Assembly: GCA_947179155.2 (NCBI GenBank)
Contig: OX359285.1
Location: 7,828,731-7,892,730 of the forward strand
Length of the DNA: 64,000 nucleotides
Reading direction: 5' to 3'
Source: Hedera helix
Lineage: Eukaryota; Streptophyta; Magnoliopsida; Apiales; Araliaceae
Shown: positions 22,863 to 35,868 of the stretch, one piece after another
How the letters are laid out: the number at the start of each line of letters is the position of its first letter
Position numbering within the stretch: the first letter of the stretch is position 1
Made by a program: the position numbers and the translations under genes
The notes under the pieces: generated by a model
Told to the model about the DNA's origin: nothing
What the model saw: the letters and a program-made list of their open reading frames with translations, nothing else
Database searches by the model: none

Positions 22863-22944
22863 TGTTGTGATATTATTATTTGTGGCCAGATTTAAGTGCA
22901 AACCCAAATTATTTTTGTAATTGAGACTTGGTTCCGGTGAAGGT
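22863..22944 (+). repeat. right LTR of element E, part 1
   Basis: Matches 16804-16885; interrupted by the Athila element inside the GGTTCCGGTGAAGGT region. Part 2 is 35523-35868. Confidence 0.88.
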
Positions 22945-24245
22945 TGATGAGTAGGTTTTATACCTATGATTCGAATGCTTTAGGCTTATCGATATGTGTT
23001 ATTTTCATTTATTTTTATGCTCTATTGTTTCGTTTGACTGGTTTTGGATATTTTTCCTTTTTTTTTTTTGTGGAATGGCAAAATGGTAATTTTTTATCTG
23101 ACAAGAGCCTAGGCGCTTGGTAGGTGCATGGCTAAAATCTCAAACCAGACCAAACAAGAGCCTAGGCCCTTGGTAGGCGCTCGTCGAAAATTTTTTGTTG
23201 AAGAACAACTATATTGAGGGACCTAAACGTGCTTTTATTTGTGGGACATACTTCTATTCATGGATAACGGTTACATTGGGGGTTTTCACGTAGAAAGGAA
23301 ACATAAACCTTGGTAAGCATATGAGAACATAGAAAGGGTTGAGATCAGGGAATCAAAAGCTAGGGTTTCAAGGAGGAAACAAAAGAAGATTAAAGTTGGA
23401 GATTGAAGGGAGATTCAGATTCATTATAGTTTTTTCTTTCTCTTTACTTATCTTGCTTTGATATATCTTTATGTTAATTGAATTGATGTTTATGGTTTTC
23501 AATTTAATGATGAACTAAACTCTAAATTTAAGATTGTAATGGAACCTAACATGTGAATTAAAAGAAATTCATTCTCTCTTAATGTTGATTTGAGTATATT
23601 GGGATTGATTGTCATATCTTGTGTTTGATTTATAGTTACTTGGCCAGTAATTAGCATGATAGTTTATATGAACTTTACAAATGGATAATAAACATAGATC
23701 TGGGTGTGACAATATATGTTTGTGCTATTCTATATGTTAGGATGCATGATTCGTATATAGGATAGACATATACCTATATACCATATGTAACCTTCATACG
23801 AATATGAATTTAATGACTTATGCTTAATGTTAAATGTCATGAACACATAGTGGTTTATTTAAGTAGGAGATAATTACTAGACCATCAAAAGAGGCTAGTG
23901 AATACTTAAGAATTCCTAGTTGAAAATTCCATATAGTTGATTGATTAAGTAGAGAATGAAAATGTTTAAATGAAGTACTAGAGGAAGTTATAACCTTATT
24001 GTCTTTTAACTTGATATAAATTCTTGGTAATTAGTTTCTGATAACTCAATCAATTTAATTTTATTCAATTAATTATATCCATCAATGTTGAGCGTCTGTT
24101 TGATTAAGATTGAAGTAATTTAGGGTTAGTATTTTGGTGTATTGATAATAGAAAGTCCTTATGAGAAACGATACTTTACTTGCTACTTTACTGTTGATTG
24201 ACCACGTATACTTGCGTGTTTTGCTAAGTAAGATTGAGGGAAACA
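22945..24245 (+). repeat. 5' LTR of the Athila-type element
   Basis: Near-colinear with 34286-35517 and several percent diverged. It has an extra ~60-bp segment near 22975-23070 absent from the 3' LTR. Confidence 0.9.
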
Positions 24246-24251
24246 AGTTTT

Positions 24252-24266
24252 TGGCGCCGTTGCCGG
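24252..24266 (+). other. primer binding site of the Athila-type element
   Basis: TGGCGCCGTTGCCGG, the tRNA-Asp-type site characteristic of Athila elements, 6 bases after the LTR. Confidence 0.88.
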
Positions 24267-24357
24267 AGACTTTATTATTATTATTATTGTTTAATACTAA
24301 TTACAGTCAATTTAATTTTAGTTTAAACAATTTTCTTTACATTTGTTATTTTCAAGT
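24267..24357 (+). other. Athila leader upstream of inserted LTR D
   Basis: Short TTATTA-rich untranslated leader; it resumes at 30308. Confidence 0.6.
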
Positions 24358-24517
24358 ATTCTTGATTAGCGCACCGAGATCCCACATTCCCTTAACATTG
24401 TCCAATTATGTCTGGATAAGATAATCATGAACATTAAACCACATTAACTGGAATCTCGTGCATTAAAACTTAACATTTAATCTTTGAAACCATTTAGTTT
24501 ACCATAATGCGGTCCAT

Positions 24518-24548
<31 letters not shown>

Positions 24549-27500
24549 TATCTTACATTCCTTACCTGTCTCAGGATCAGAACCTTCAATTACCTTGCAC
24601 TAGAACTCAGATCATAATTACATATATCATGACCTAGTCTATTGCAATTCATAATCATATTTATATTAATGATTTACATGGCATAACTTGTGAACACATT
24701 TCACCATTTAATCTATTCATACATAATCCTGCTAACCTCATATCTGTTCCATACATGACCCTGTTTACATGCTGCTGCACCATACATACGAGTTTATTAC
24801 ATATCAAACTTAACTTACCATAATAATACATAACCTCATCTCATTACAATCTTACTCTGAATAATACATACCTATTCATTGCTATGAATTTACAAATCAT
24901 ATAACCCTTACTACCATTACAAGTGTACATTTATCTGACTTATTTGCATATTACACAAATACGTATAACAATTTTTCTCATGCTTAACAATGCATTCACA
25001 TCCTTTACCTTAGCTGTACCGGAACCTCCGACTTTCTTGTACTTTACCTGAAATGTTAGTTCATAGCAAGAGTGAGCATAAAACTCAACAAGTAATTCAG
25101 ATAACACCTTTTATGCTCGCAGTTTATAATATGTATCATGCTTTTTTACTTTATCATGCTATGCTTAATGTCACATAATTCATTTAACAGTTAATACACA
25201 TAGTGACATGGAGTGCACATTTCAACTAACACATAGATCTGAAAAACTTGCCTGTTAGCATTTATTTTACTTAACCTTTATCGCATCGTTTGACCTTTCT
25301 ATCATTTCTTACCTCAGTTTACTACATCGAGCACCATCTGTTAACATAAAATCTATGCACATCATTAAAGGATCATAACTTAATAATCTTTGTTAACTCA
25401 ATCCATAATTACACGAACATTCGTTTCAATCATTTCACATGGGATGTTTTATACTTTATGTAGGTCAATAACACAATCTAACTCGTTACCGACATTTTCA
25501 TAACCCATAACATGCATTGGTTTAGCTTTAGGCATATTACATTATGCCATTTATCATTCCATTATACCTTGACACCCTCTACTTTGGCCATTCTTTAACT
25601 ATCTAGGGTTTATATAACACATCTTTATCATTCTATGTCAAAACATAGATTTTTTGGAAGCTTAATTTTTTGTCAAATGCACAGACATTTCGCCTCGGCG
25701 CCTTCAGAGCTCGCTGGCTGCGAAGTCCTCTTAGCCCATGAATAGTACACTGCGCCCCGGTGCAGTGTTCAGTGTTAAACACTGCGCTGGTCGCGCAGTC
25801 CTGCAGAAACAGAATCTGATTTTAGCTGTTATTTTGGTGATTTTTAACTCCTTCAATATACATCCAATTAACTCCTAATTTGGAACAGTGCTAGACTTCA
25901 CTACATAATATTTTACAAAAAATTTACTTGCCTCATTTGGCTTCTCGACATCAGTGATACATTAGCCCGTAGAAGGGATGTTCAACACATTTTCTGACTT
26001 GGAACATTTTCTAACTTTCAAAACTCAACTTTTCCAACTTTGTGATTTTTGGCCATTTGCTTCCAAAATTCATTTTAACACTTGACATAGCTCACTTAGG
26101 TCATATATGACATGTTCAAACTTTCAAAACCATAAAACTTCACACGTGGCGATATTTGTCCGTTAAAATCCATTTTGAATCGAATTGATCGATTTCGATT
26201 GTTCGAATCGCCAATTCATTCAAACTCAAATCCGTTGATTTTTAAATCAATCTTAACACGTGTAATAACATCAAACTAGGTCATTTGACTTCATTTTACC
26301 TTTAATTCCTCAAAATTGCCAAAAATCACCTTTGACATCATTTTATCAACTTTTCAATTTTCAAAACTTGTACTCACTTGACAACTTAAACTCAATGCAC
26401 CACATAGGCTACCACATGCACTTTTAACAACTATACAAGTCCACATAACTTATAACTGCACATTCTAATGCACTTTACAGATTACAAATTGGTTTAATGG
26501 CAATTTATAGCCTAATATAGTAATTTCTTCAAACAAATCATACTTTTCCACCTTCAAAGCATTTTGTAAGCTATTTAACATAAACACACACATGATTTCT
26601 TCATGATAAACCTTCTAGTCTAGGTTTTAATCAAATTTAGTAAGATAAAACACATGATCAAGCCTTAAATCATAGTTTCTAGCTTGAATATGCACATGAA
26701 TAGTGCACTACCTTTACAACATAACTTCCAAACCTAGGGTTTCATCACATACAACACATATCGCACATAAATTCTCACAACTTTACATCTAGCTATTAAT
26801 TCATGCATGGTTACCTTTACACTAACATTTAATCTCTTAATCATCAATTTTCATGGCTTGAACTTAAGCATACCTTCTTAAGCTTGTCTTTCTTCTAGCT
26901 TCAAAGCTAGCTAGATCTTTATTCATTACTTTTATGACTATTACTTCTCCGTTTGATCACTTCTTGCACTTGAGTCTTGCATGATTTCTTGAACTCATGG
27001 AACCTTAGCTCCTTTTTCTTTTTTTCTCTCTTTAGCTGGCAACTTGGATGAATAAGGAATGAACTAACTAGCTTAATACATACATATTGTATATATATAT
27101 ACCCCAACAACTAACTCATCCTTGGTTAGCTTAACTCTTGCATGGTTAGGGGTAGTTATGTCATTTCCCTTCCTTAATTAATGGCATAAAAGATAATTTA
27201 CATAAAAATGATACTATGGTCATTCTTTATATTGCTAAGGGCATCTTAGTCAATATACCCTTTTAGGACACAATTGTCATTTCATTCCTTGTTAAGAGCA
27301 ATATAGTCATTAGCCACAAAATCTAGAGAAATTTTATTCTCCTAAATCATAAATTAATCATTTTTGCTCCAATTCACGTCCTTTTTGAACCAAATTTACT
27401 TCTTTAAACTTGAATTTTATCCCACCATTAAATACCTCATAATTGGCTTATCACATAACACTTGTCGCACTAAAAAAAATTGAATTTCCTTAATTAATAT

Positions 27501-30307
27501 TAATAGTAATAATTCACAATAATTGTCAATTGCATAACGTTACAAATCTTAAATTTTTCTACGAACCACCTTCGGTTCCACAATTCACATTTTCAATTCC
27601 CGACATCTCAAATAGTCCGTTTACTCACTTTTTCCATAAATCGCTTCCTCGAGAGGCGAAGCTCGACCGGATTACCAAAATTCATCATTTTATCCTTTTA
27701 TGCTCATAATACATTTGTCACGACTGTAGACACCTAAATATTGCACTTGTCTACTAACCTGGGCAGGAGGGCAAAATCGTTATTTCGCATGGCCTCCAAG
27801 AGGGAATGGTGAATTTCAGCACAGTCATGACAAGCAAACACGACAACGAATCGACATCGAATTGCGCGATATTGGGATACGAATTGATCCAGACGAACCG
27901 AAACAGTCAATACATCCTACCAACAGTCCCCAGATTGCGAGATATAAATAATACAGCGAAAACTGATGAGTTAAGACTGCATGACACGAGAAAACACACG
28001 ACAACCGAGGTGGCAGGTGAAACGGCGACAGCAGGTAGCCGCAGATGGATCTGCGGCCAGCCGCAGATGCACTTGTGGCTGCCACCAAACACTATACAGC
28101 GTCTAATTTTTCATCCGAAAAAAATAAAGAGAAAGATATAGAGGAGATAGAGAGGAAAAAGCCTACGGGTTTGAGAGAAAAGGAGGGTTTTGTCTCCTTG
28201 TAGCTTCCATATTTATCCCATCTTGTATTATATACTTGGTTGTGAAGTATAAAGTGATTCTTAAAATATTTCAAGGTGAAAAAAGGGCATTCCTTAAAGT
28301 TTTCTATCTTATTTTCTCTTAAGATTTCTTGTTGTTGTGTTGTTTGAATGTAGTGTCTTCGTTGTATTAGTAAGGATCCACAGATTAGGGATAGTTAATG
28401 AGGGTTCCGTCGGAACGAAATTTCCTCCTAATGTCCCGATGATATCCGTGTGGTGATGTATAGTTTATTATGGTAATGTGTAGTTCATGGTGTTTTGACT
28501 TGCTCTTTTAGGTTATTGTGGTGTAGTAATAAATCTAGTGTTATTGAGGTTCCATTGCATCCATATTATTGTTGTGTGGTGATTTTGGGATTGTGAGCCT
28601 AAGAATGAGGTCATTGTGATCAAATTTCAAAGATGGGCAAATTTTGGTATATGTAGTTACGGCGATGTGCCCTTGGTTGTACATATGAAAATTTCGGGGC
28701 TTAAAACGATATCGAATCGAAATCGGGTTTAAAGCCCCGTAATAGTGAAATATGTGATTGTGGGTGTTTGGGGGTTATTTTAGATGACTCACATGCCCAT
28801 GAATAGCCCCGACACATTTTTGAATGCCTGATTTGATTTGTGACATGAAAAACGATTTCAAAAAAAGAGCAAAACGATAAAGACTTTCTAAAAGTAATCA
28901 AATTAGGATATTAGAATCACGAGGCGTAAAATTGAGAGTTTTAATGAACGTCGATTCCTATTTAACGAAAAGGCTAAAATCGTTTTTTAAACATCATTAA
29001 AAATAATTTTATAAAAATAGATGAACGTTTTTTATTAAACTTTGGTGCATAGGGTTAAAGAGCTCCTAGAAGTTGTCTTCCTTTTATTTTACTTTACTGT
29101 CAAAAGGTAATGTATAGTCTCGATTCCTATTTGATGAAAGTTTAAAAAACCCTTGTTTTTCTAATACGACACCTAATAAAAATCTCATCGCTTTTGAAAT
29201 TAAAATCAATGTCTATTATAAAGTAAAGTTTTTTTTTATGGGTCGAAAAACGTTCTAAAAACGCTTTCCAGATAAAACACGATTTTCTATAAAAAAATCA
29301 AAGCAGTTTTTCATGCAAAATTCACCACAATATTCATTTAGGCACACACGCACACACATACACGTTTTAGGATTTTAAAAGGATAGGAAAGCATCAAGAT
29401 CGCAGTAACCGTGTTTTCACGGAAGTCGGGGGTGCCTAACACCTTCCCCTCACTTAAGCAAGCCCCCGAACTCTGTGAATCTCGGTTTGCAGGCAATTAA
29501 TTCGGAGTCATACATGAGCCAGCACGATTGCGAAAACTAAAACTTGGATGAGTTGGTATATCCATTTCAAACATACCAACTGGCGACTCTAGTCAATTGG
29601 CACATCATAAAATCGTTCTTTCAAACCTCGTCGACACTTGTGCCGATCTTTTTCAAAAATCACCTCTCATAATTAAAAGGCTAAAATTGGAAAGGGTAAT
29701 TATTAATAAGAGACGATTTTCCCGGCTTCGACAACTACTTTTACGTCCTTTACTTGTTTACTTATCACACATAATACCAATTTGCAACACAATTGCATAC
29801 TACACTATTCCCGTACATGCTCGGGGGTATTTCTTTCTGTATCTGTACATCATATACATGATTATCTTATTTCAATCATTCCACACTATCAAATTTCTTA
29901 ATAACCTTAAACATTCAACGATCATCAATCTTATTATTCCTTTAATCTCTATCTTGAATCGTTCTTTCTCCATCATATCAATTATACATATACACATATT
30001 CATACATTACTCGCTGTCATAAAACAGTGTCCTACACTGATTTCTTTCAAATTACCCTATTGTGGGCATTACGACAGTCATACATCTTAAATCCGTTACC
30101 TCACTATTCAATCATAGGTCATCTGTAACACATTGATTAAATAATAAATAAATTTAATCACATAATACCACATTGATCACATAACGAATCATATTAAATT
30201 ACTCATTGATACATTTTGTCATTCAACACTAGGTTTTAGCTGTTAACCTTTACTTAATTAACCAAAATTCTCAATTGGAAATCATGTTAAAAATCCGGGA
30301 TGTCACA
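24358..30307 (-). mobile_element. Solo LTR D (Tekay-like), split by LTR G
   Basis: In sense it starts TGTGACATCCCGG at 30307 and runs left; without G it is ~4.1 kb. Blocks colinear with the LTR of element C (about 47405-50277) fix orientation and type, for example the TTATGCTCA(C/T)TCTT segment (25070-25090 versus 49965-49980), the AACACTG..GC low-AT patch (25740-25800 versus 48900-48960), and the GGTTAG(C/T)T segment near 27125. The left end is uncertain: TGATTAGCGC at 24363 fits a TG terminus, while CAAGT (24353-24357) versus AAAGT (30308-30312) would be a 4/5 TSD. No internal domain remains, hence solo. Confidence 0.7.
27725..29592 (+). mobile_element. LTR G (Ogre/Tat-type) with start of primer site, inside LTR D
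   Basis: It starts TGTAGACACCTAAAT and carries GGTGCCTAACACCTTCCC near 29430, a hallmark of Ogre/Tat LTRs. It ends near ACATACCA (29578) followed by TGGCGACTCTAG (29581-29592), which matches the start of the tRNA-Arg-type primer site. No gag or pol follows. Because part of the primer site is present, this is a truncated LTR plus leader, not a clean solo LTR. I found no TSD (left flank ACGAC). The right junction is uncertain by a few tens of bases. Confidence 0.7.
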
Positions 30308-30413
30308 AAAGTGTTCAAAGGGACAAGAACCAGTACCATTTGAATACGATACTGATCGAAGGTTCCACAAGATTCAAAATTTCATTCAAGAAACGATATA
30401 AAATCAAGAGAAG
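30308..30413 (+). other. Athila leader downstream of inserted LTR D
   Basis: Continues into the gag start; contains AAGATTCAAAATTTCATTCAAG-like sequence. No separate feature is seen. Confidence 0.6.
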
Positions 30414-31795
30414 ATGGCAGAAGAGGATCAAAAGTTGTTAAGGGACTTTGCAATGCCGCTAGTCATCGAAATTCAGTCTAGCATTCAGAGGCCTGCAATT
30501 CATGCGACAACCTTTGAAATTAAACTTGGCACGATTCAGATGCTGCAAAACTCTGTCCAGTTTGGGGGATTGCCAAATGTTGATCTTAATAACCACTTGA
30601 TCAGCTTCCTAAAGATATGTGATACATTTAAGTTCAATGGAGTGACCGAAGATGCGATAAAACTTCGCTTGTTCCCATTTACTCTTAGGGACAAGGTGAA
30701 GAGTTGGCTTCATTCGTTACCACTAGGTTCGATCACGACATGGAATGACTTAGTGCATAAGTTTTCAGCTAAATTTTTTCCACCCGCCAAAATAGCTAAG
30801 ATGCGAAACGATATCACCTTTTTTGTTCAGCATGAATCGGAGTTGTTTTATAAAGCTTAGGAAAGGTTTAAGGACTTATTGTATAGATGCCCTCGTCACA
30901 GGATTCCTCAGTGGTTGTAAGTCCAGACGTTTTATAATGGTTTATTCAGTGCCACATGGACAAGTATTGACGCTGCTGCAGGTAGAGCTCTAATGGCAAA
31001 GAACTTTGGTGATGCCTACAAGTTATTAGAGACCTTGGCAACAAATAACTATCAGTGGCCATCAACTAAGATGAATCCACTAAGAGCGGCAGGGAGAGTT
31101 AAAGTGGATGCAGTTACTACACTAGCAGCATAAATGACAGCACGGATGAATGCATTAACGAAGAAGATTGATGCCCTTGGGGTGCAAAACGTTCAGAAGG
31201 TGTCAGTAATCTATGAGATATATGAGGGCAATCATGCAAGTGACTAGTGTCCTATCAGTTCTGAATCAGTTCAATATGTACTGAACTTCAATCGACAACA
31301 AAACAGTGGTAATCCCAACTATTATATACTGGGTGTGCAGAATCATCAAAATTGTTCGTGGAGCAGTAGTAATCAAGCCCAACATTCTGCTCCGAGACAA
31401 CCTTATTCACCCGATTTTTAGGATCAACCTCCACCACAATTAGATAAATTGCCACAACTGGAGGAACTACGAGCTAAGTTTATGGCTGGAACTAAATCAA
31501 GGATGAGTGCTCAAGATAAGATTATGAATTGAATGGACATGAACATCAAAAGCCAAACAGTGTCGATTCGTAACTTGGAGAACCAAATACGACAATTGGT
31601 GACTACTTTAATTAATCGACCCCAAGGTGCATTACTAAGCAACACAGAGATAAATCCAAGAAGGGAAAACAGAGAACAGTGTAATGTGGTTACACTTCAC
31701 AGTAGCAAAGAGTTAACTGACATAGTTGGGAGAGAGTTAAAGAAGTCACAATCGGTTATAGAATATGAGATTGAGGATAAAAAAGGAAGAAAATG
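30414..31795 (+). pseudogene. Athila gag pseudogene
   Basis: The first 148 residues are open (30414-30860) and give the classic Athila Gag signature: LLRDFAMPLV near the start, then FEIKLGTIQMLQNSVQFGGL, FLKICDTFKFNGVT, RLFPFTLRDKVKSWL and FFPPAKIAKMRNDI. The same frame continues through stops at 30858-30860, 30918-30920, 31131-31133 and others to a final open stretch 31533-31796. Most stops fit C-to-T or G-to-A changes of Gln, Arg or Trp codons. No zinc knuckle is obvious. Confidence 0.85.
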
Positions 31796-31869
31796 AGCAT
31801 GAGGCCGAGGAAAAGAAAGAATTTGACAAAACTGTAGTGAATTTGAAATAGAGCTCGATTGTACCACTA

Positions 31870-32466
31870 GTGCCTTTCCCACAGCATCTTCAGAAAGTAA
31901 AACTTGACAATCAATTCTCTAAGTTTTTTGAGATATTCAAGAAGCGTCACATAAATATTCTGTTAGCGGATGCCTTGGAACAAATGCCCAGCTATGTGAA
32001 GTTCATGAAAGTTATACTATCAAAGAAAAAGAGGCTAGAGGAATTTGAGACAGTTACACTTAGGGAAGAGTGTAGTGCAATATTGCAAAAGAAACTACCG
32101 CTAAAGCTCAAGGACCCGGGTAGTTTCACAATTCCTTGCACTATTGGGAGTAAGTTCTTGGGTAAAGCTTTGTTCGATTTGGGGGCCAGCATCAATTTGA
32201 TGCCACTATCAGTTTACAAGCAGCTTGGATTAAAAAAGGTAAAATCCACAACCATAATGTTACAATTGGTAGACAGAATGGTCAAATATCCAAGGGCTAT
32301 CGTAGAAGACGTGTTGGTGAAAGAGGATAAATTTATATTTCCCGTGGACTTTGTGGTTTTAGATTTTGACTAAGATCAGGAAATTCTTCTAATTATTGGC
32401 CGACCATTCTTAGTTACAGGGAAAACTTTTATAGATGTGCAGAAAGGAGAGCTGACAATGAGAGCC
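31870..32466 (+). pseudogene. Athila protease region
   Basis: A 167-residue open frame (31870-32373) that reads on after one stop to about 32466. It holds the conserved spacer (ADALEQMPSYVKFMK), the CTIG strand and the active-site loop ALFDLGASINLMP, where Asp-Leu-Gly-Ala replaces the usual Asp-Ser/Thr-Gly, as is usual in Athila. IIGRPFL near 32394-32412 is the second protease strand. The frame differs from gag by one. No RT follows. Confidence 0.8.
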
Positions 32467-34285
32467 TAAGACCAAGAAGTGACGTTTAAAGTTTTTAAAG
32501 AAATAAAGCTTCCAAGTAATTTCGAATAATGTTTCCAAGTTGATATTCTTAAGGATGAGGGAAATAAGAAGACTAGCAAGAAATCGAGTATGAAAGGGTT
32601 CTTTTAGTGGAAGGTGAAGGATGAACGCCAGATTAAAGATCGAAAACTTAAAGGGAAAAAGATAAACGAATAACCAAAGTATGGCCTCCAAAGCGTTTCA
32701 TCAAGCCAACTTTTGATCCGGGATAAAGAACAGGGAGTAGTCGAGCTAATGACTTAAAACTAAGCGCTGATTGAGAGGTAACCCAAATTATTAATTAATA
32801 ATAGTTTATATATTTTAGTTGTTAGATTAGGTCAAAGTATAGTCATTATAGTTAATTTTTCATTAATAATCATGTTTTGATGGGATACTAATTATGGGAC
32901 ATATTTGCAGGTACCAAGTAATAAGCAAAAAGGAAAAATGATGCAAAGGAATGATGAGGAGATTGATGGTGACGAGTGACCATATTCAGGGAAGTCCTCT
33001 ATCTTGTCTCTTTATATTTATGCAATTAAGGACAATTTGTGTCATAAGTTTGGGGGTGTGCAGATAATTGTTATTTGTTGATTGGTATATGTTTCATGTA
33101 GTTAGCATTTAGTTAGTTTTCATGTAGTTAGTTTCATTTTAAATAGTAAGTAAAAAAAGAAAAAAAATTGTTGCATTTTAGATTTAGTGGCATACAAATT
33201 TTAATTTTTTTTGGGTATATTCATTGTAAACCCTCACGAGACACAACTCGTCCTCGTGGGATAACCATGAGGTTTAAAGGCTTGTTGCACATGCTAAGTG
33301 CAATTGTGGTCCCTACAAAAATGGGGTAGCGTAGGTACTATGTGTATTTTTGTGCATTAGAGTAGTGAATTGAGTAATGAGCTAATATAATATAATGTTT
33401 GCCGATGATGCTAATTTGATAATTAGTTAATGATTTGGGTAAAATGGATAATGAGTGTTAGTCTAATTTTTGACGGTTGCTAGTTGTTGCATTGCTTCAG
33501 ACCCCTAAAATTTCTATGCATGTATTCAGTATGTTAAATTAGTTTGAATTTAAGATAGGTTGATTGAATTAAATACTTGTAAAGATAAGAATGACCTCTA
33601 GATGCTTATTTGATCATGATACGATGAAGAAGAATAATGTTAACTACTTCAATGTCCATCGAGAAGAAAAAGGAAAAAATTTAAATATTGATAAGTATGA
33701 TGGTTAAAAGCAGCTTGACTAGTTTGTTTTTGTAGCCTTAATTACTCGAATAAGTAAACCCTTAGGAGTGTCTCTACACTGAATGCTCTAAAACCAACTG
33801 GTTTGGAAGTCATTGGTGGAATGTTCGCTACATGGGTAATTTTTAAAAAGAATAATAAAAACAGACATTGCACATGCTAAAAATGTATACGAGATGAAGC
33901 GTAAAACGCACTCGTAGAAGTAAAACTAAGAAAGAAATATGTGAAAGTAAGTATAAGGATGAGTTATGTAAGATGTTAGTTAATTATTGTTTATGGGTAT
34001 TGAAGTTCGATAACTTATCCATGCTTTTATTAGTTTGATGCATTGAATTCACACACACACGATCGGCGTTGAAAGTAATGCGATGTTAGTAATGTGTTAA
34101 GAATGAATGAAACATGATTTTGAAGTTTTGTCTAAATTGTAACTATGGGATCTTTTAGGCATATGCTTGGATAACTGTTGATTCATTGTTTGGTTTATAG
34201 GTTGTTATTAGTTCGTGTTTATGTTTAGTTTTGTTTTGTCTTTGATTTGCTTGAGGACAGTCAAAGAGTTAAGTTTTGGAGTACT
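32467..34285 (+). other. 3' non-coding region of the Athila-type element
   Basis: No RT, RNaseH or integrase motif in any frame. The end (TTTGCTTGAGGACAGTCAAAG at 34244-34264, then GTTTTGGAGTACT) resembles the conserved stretch and degraded purine tract that precede Athila 3' LTRs. Confidence 0.7.
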
Positions 34286-35517
34286 TGATAAGTAGGTTTT
34301 ATACCTATGATTTGGGTATTTTTTCTTTGTTTTGTAGGAAAATGAGCTTAAAATGGCAAAATGGTAATTTTTTGTCAAATAAGAGCCTAGGCTCTTGGTA
34401 GGCGCTTGGCTAGAATATCAAACCAAACCAGATAAGCGCCTAGGCGCTTGGTAGGCGCTCGTCAAATTTTTTTGCTAAAGAAGAGCTATTTTGAGGGACC
34501 CAAGCGTGCTTTTATTTGTGGGACATACTTCTATTCATGGGTAATGGTTACATTGGGGGTTTTTTCGCGTAGAAAGGAAACAGAGACCTTGGTAAGCATA
34601 GGAGAACATAGAGAGGGTTGAGATCAAGGAATCGAAAGTTAGGGTTTTAAGGAGGCAATAAAAGAAGATCAAAGCTAGAGATTGAAGGGAGATTCAAATT
34701 CATCATAGTTTTTTCTTTATCTTTACTTCTCTTATTTTGATATATCTTTATGTTGATTGAATTGATGTTTATGGTTTTCAATTTAATGATGAACTAAACT
34801 CCAAATTTAAGGTTGTAATGGAACCTAACATGTAAATTAAAAACAATTCATTCTGTCTTAATGTTAATTGAGTATACTGGGATTGATTGTCATATCTTGT
34901 GCTTGATTTATAGTTACTTGGTCAGTAATTAGCATGATAGTTTATATGAACTTTACAAACGGATTATAAACTTAGATCTGAGTGTGATAACATATATTTG
35001 TACTATTCTATATGTGTTAGGATGCATGATTCGTATATAGGATAGACATAGGTATATACCATATGTAACCTTCATAAGAATATGAATTTAATGACTCCTG
35101 CTTAATGTTAAATCTCATGAACACAACGATTTATTTAAGTAGAGGATAATTACTAGACCATCAAAAGAGGCTAGTGAATACTTAAGAATTCCTGGTTGAA
35201 AATTCCATATGGTTGGTTGGGTAAGTAAATAATGAAAAGGTTTAAATGAAGTACTAGAAGAAGTTATAAACTTATTGTCTTTTAACTTGATATCAATTAT
35301 TGGTAATTAGTTTCTGATAACTTAATTAATTTAATTTTATTCAGTCAACTGTATCCATCAATGTTGAGCGTCTTTTTGATTAGAATTGAAGTAATTTAGG
35401 ATTAGTACCTTGGTGTAGTGATAATAGAAAGTCCTTGTGTGAAACGATACTTTGCTTGCTACTTTACTACTAATTGACCACGTATACTTGCATGTTTTGC
35501 TAAGATTGAGGCAAACA
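34286..35517 (+). repeat. 3' LTR of the Athila-type element
   Basis: 1232 bp, TGATAAGTAGG...GGCAAACA, followed by TSD AAGGT. Confidence 0.9.
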
Positions 35518-35522
35518 AAGGT

Positions 35523-35868
35523 CTTATTGCTGGTCCACTGCACTATATTTTTTATGGCTTATTATTCTGGAAGTGTTAAAGTCCATATTTGTGAATGATT
35601 GTGTTCCCTGATTTTGGATTAATAAGGAGATTTAATTTATTAATGATTTAATCAGTTATGAATTGCAGTTATAACGTCTAATCCGGACTTTCACTTTTAA
35701 TTGGTCTTGGATGTGCATAACAACTATATTGGTCTATACTTATTCTCACATCGGAACTATTCCTCGACAGCCCAAGCCGTCAAGCTTTTGGTGTGACCAT
35801 TGATTGTTCACTGTGAAGGTTGTTAACTTTTGATGATTTAGGTTGGCTAACAAATGCAGACGTTAACA
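35523..35868 (+). repeat. right LTR of element E, part 2
   Basis: Resumes at GGTCCACTGCACTATATTTTT-like sequence and ends ACGTTAACA, as the left LTR does. It lacks ~100 bp that includes the TATA-like box of the left LTR. Confidence 0.88.

Larger units (their letters stand above)
22945..35517 (+). mobile_element. Athila-type Ty3/gypsy element lacking pol
   Basis: LTRs 22945-24245 (1301 bp) and 34286-35517 (1232 bp) start TGATGAGTAGG / TGATAAGTAGG, end CAAACA-like, and are flanked by the exact 5-bp duplication AAGGT (22940-22944 and 35518-35522). A tRNA-Asp-type primer site follows the 5' LTR. Gag and protease are Athila-like. RT, RNaseH, integrase and env-like coding are absent: the sequence runs from the protease through ~1.8 kb of non-coding DNA to the 3' LTR. 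A solo Tekay LTR (D) sits in the leader. Without it the internal region is only ~4.1 kb. Confidence 0.9.
16804..35868 (+). mobile_element. Element E: decayed Tat-lineage Ty3/gypsy element hosting the nest
   Basis: LTRs start TGTTGGGATATAATTATT / TGTTGTGATATTATTATT and end GTTAACA. The internal region carries a Tat-type gag, then (beyond an inserted Tekay LTR) the RNaseH-integrase tail, and a purine tract AGTGGGGGAAAA before the right LTR. Protease, RT and most of RNaseH are absent. The right LTR is split by the Athila element. Flanks are TTATA (16799-16803) and TTATT (35869-35873), an imperfect TSD at best. Reading frames are heavily broken, so this is the oldest layer of the nest. Confidence 0.85.

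Noticed and set aside
27725..29592. G as a clean solo LTR
   Set aside because: Primer-site bases follow the LTR end and I found no TSD, so it is a truncated LTR plus leader.
29597..30022. 141-residue hydrophobic frame
   Set aside because: It lies antisense inside solo LTR D and is AT-rich with no family resemblance; a chance frame.
24358..30307. Complete Tekay element on the minus strand
   Set aside because: Only LTR sequence homologous to the LTR of C is present, with no PBS, gag or pol. It is a solo LTR interrupted by G.
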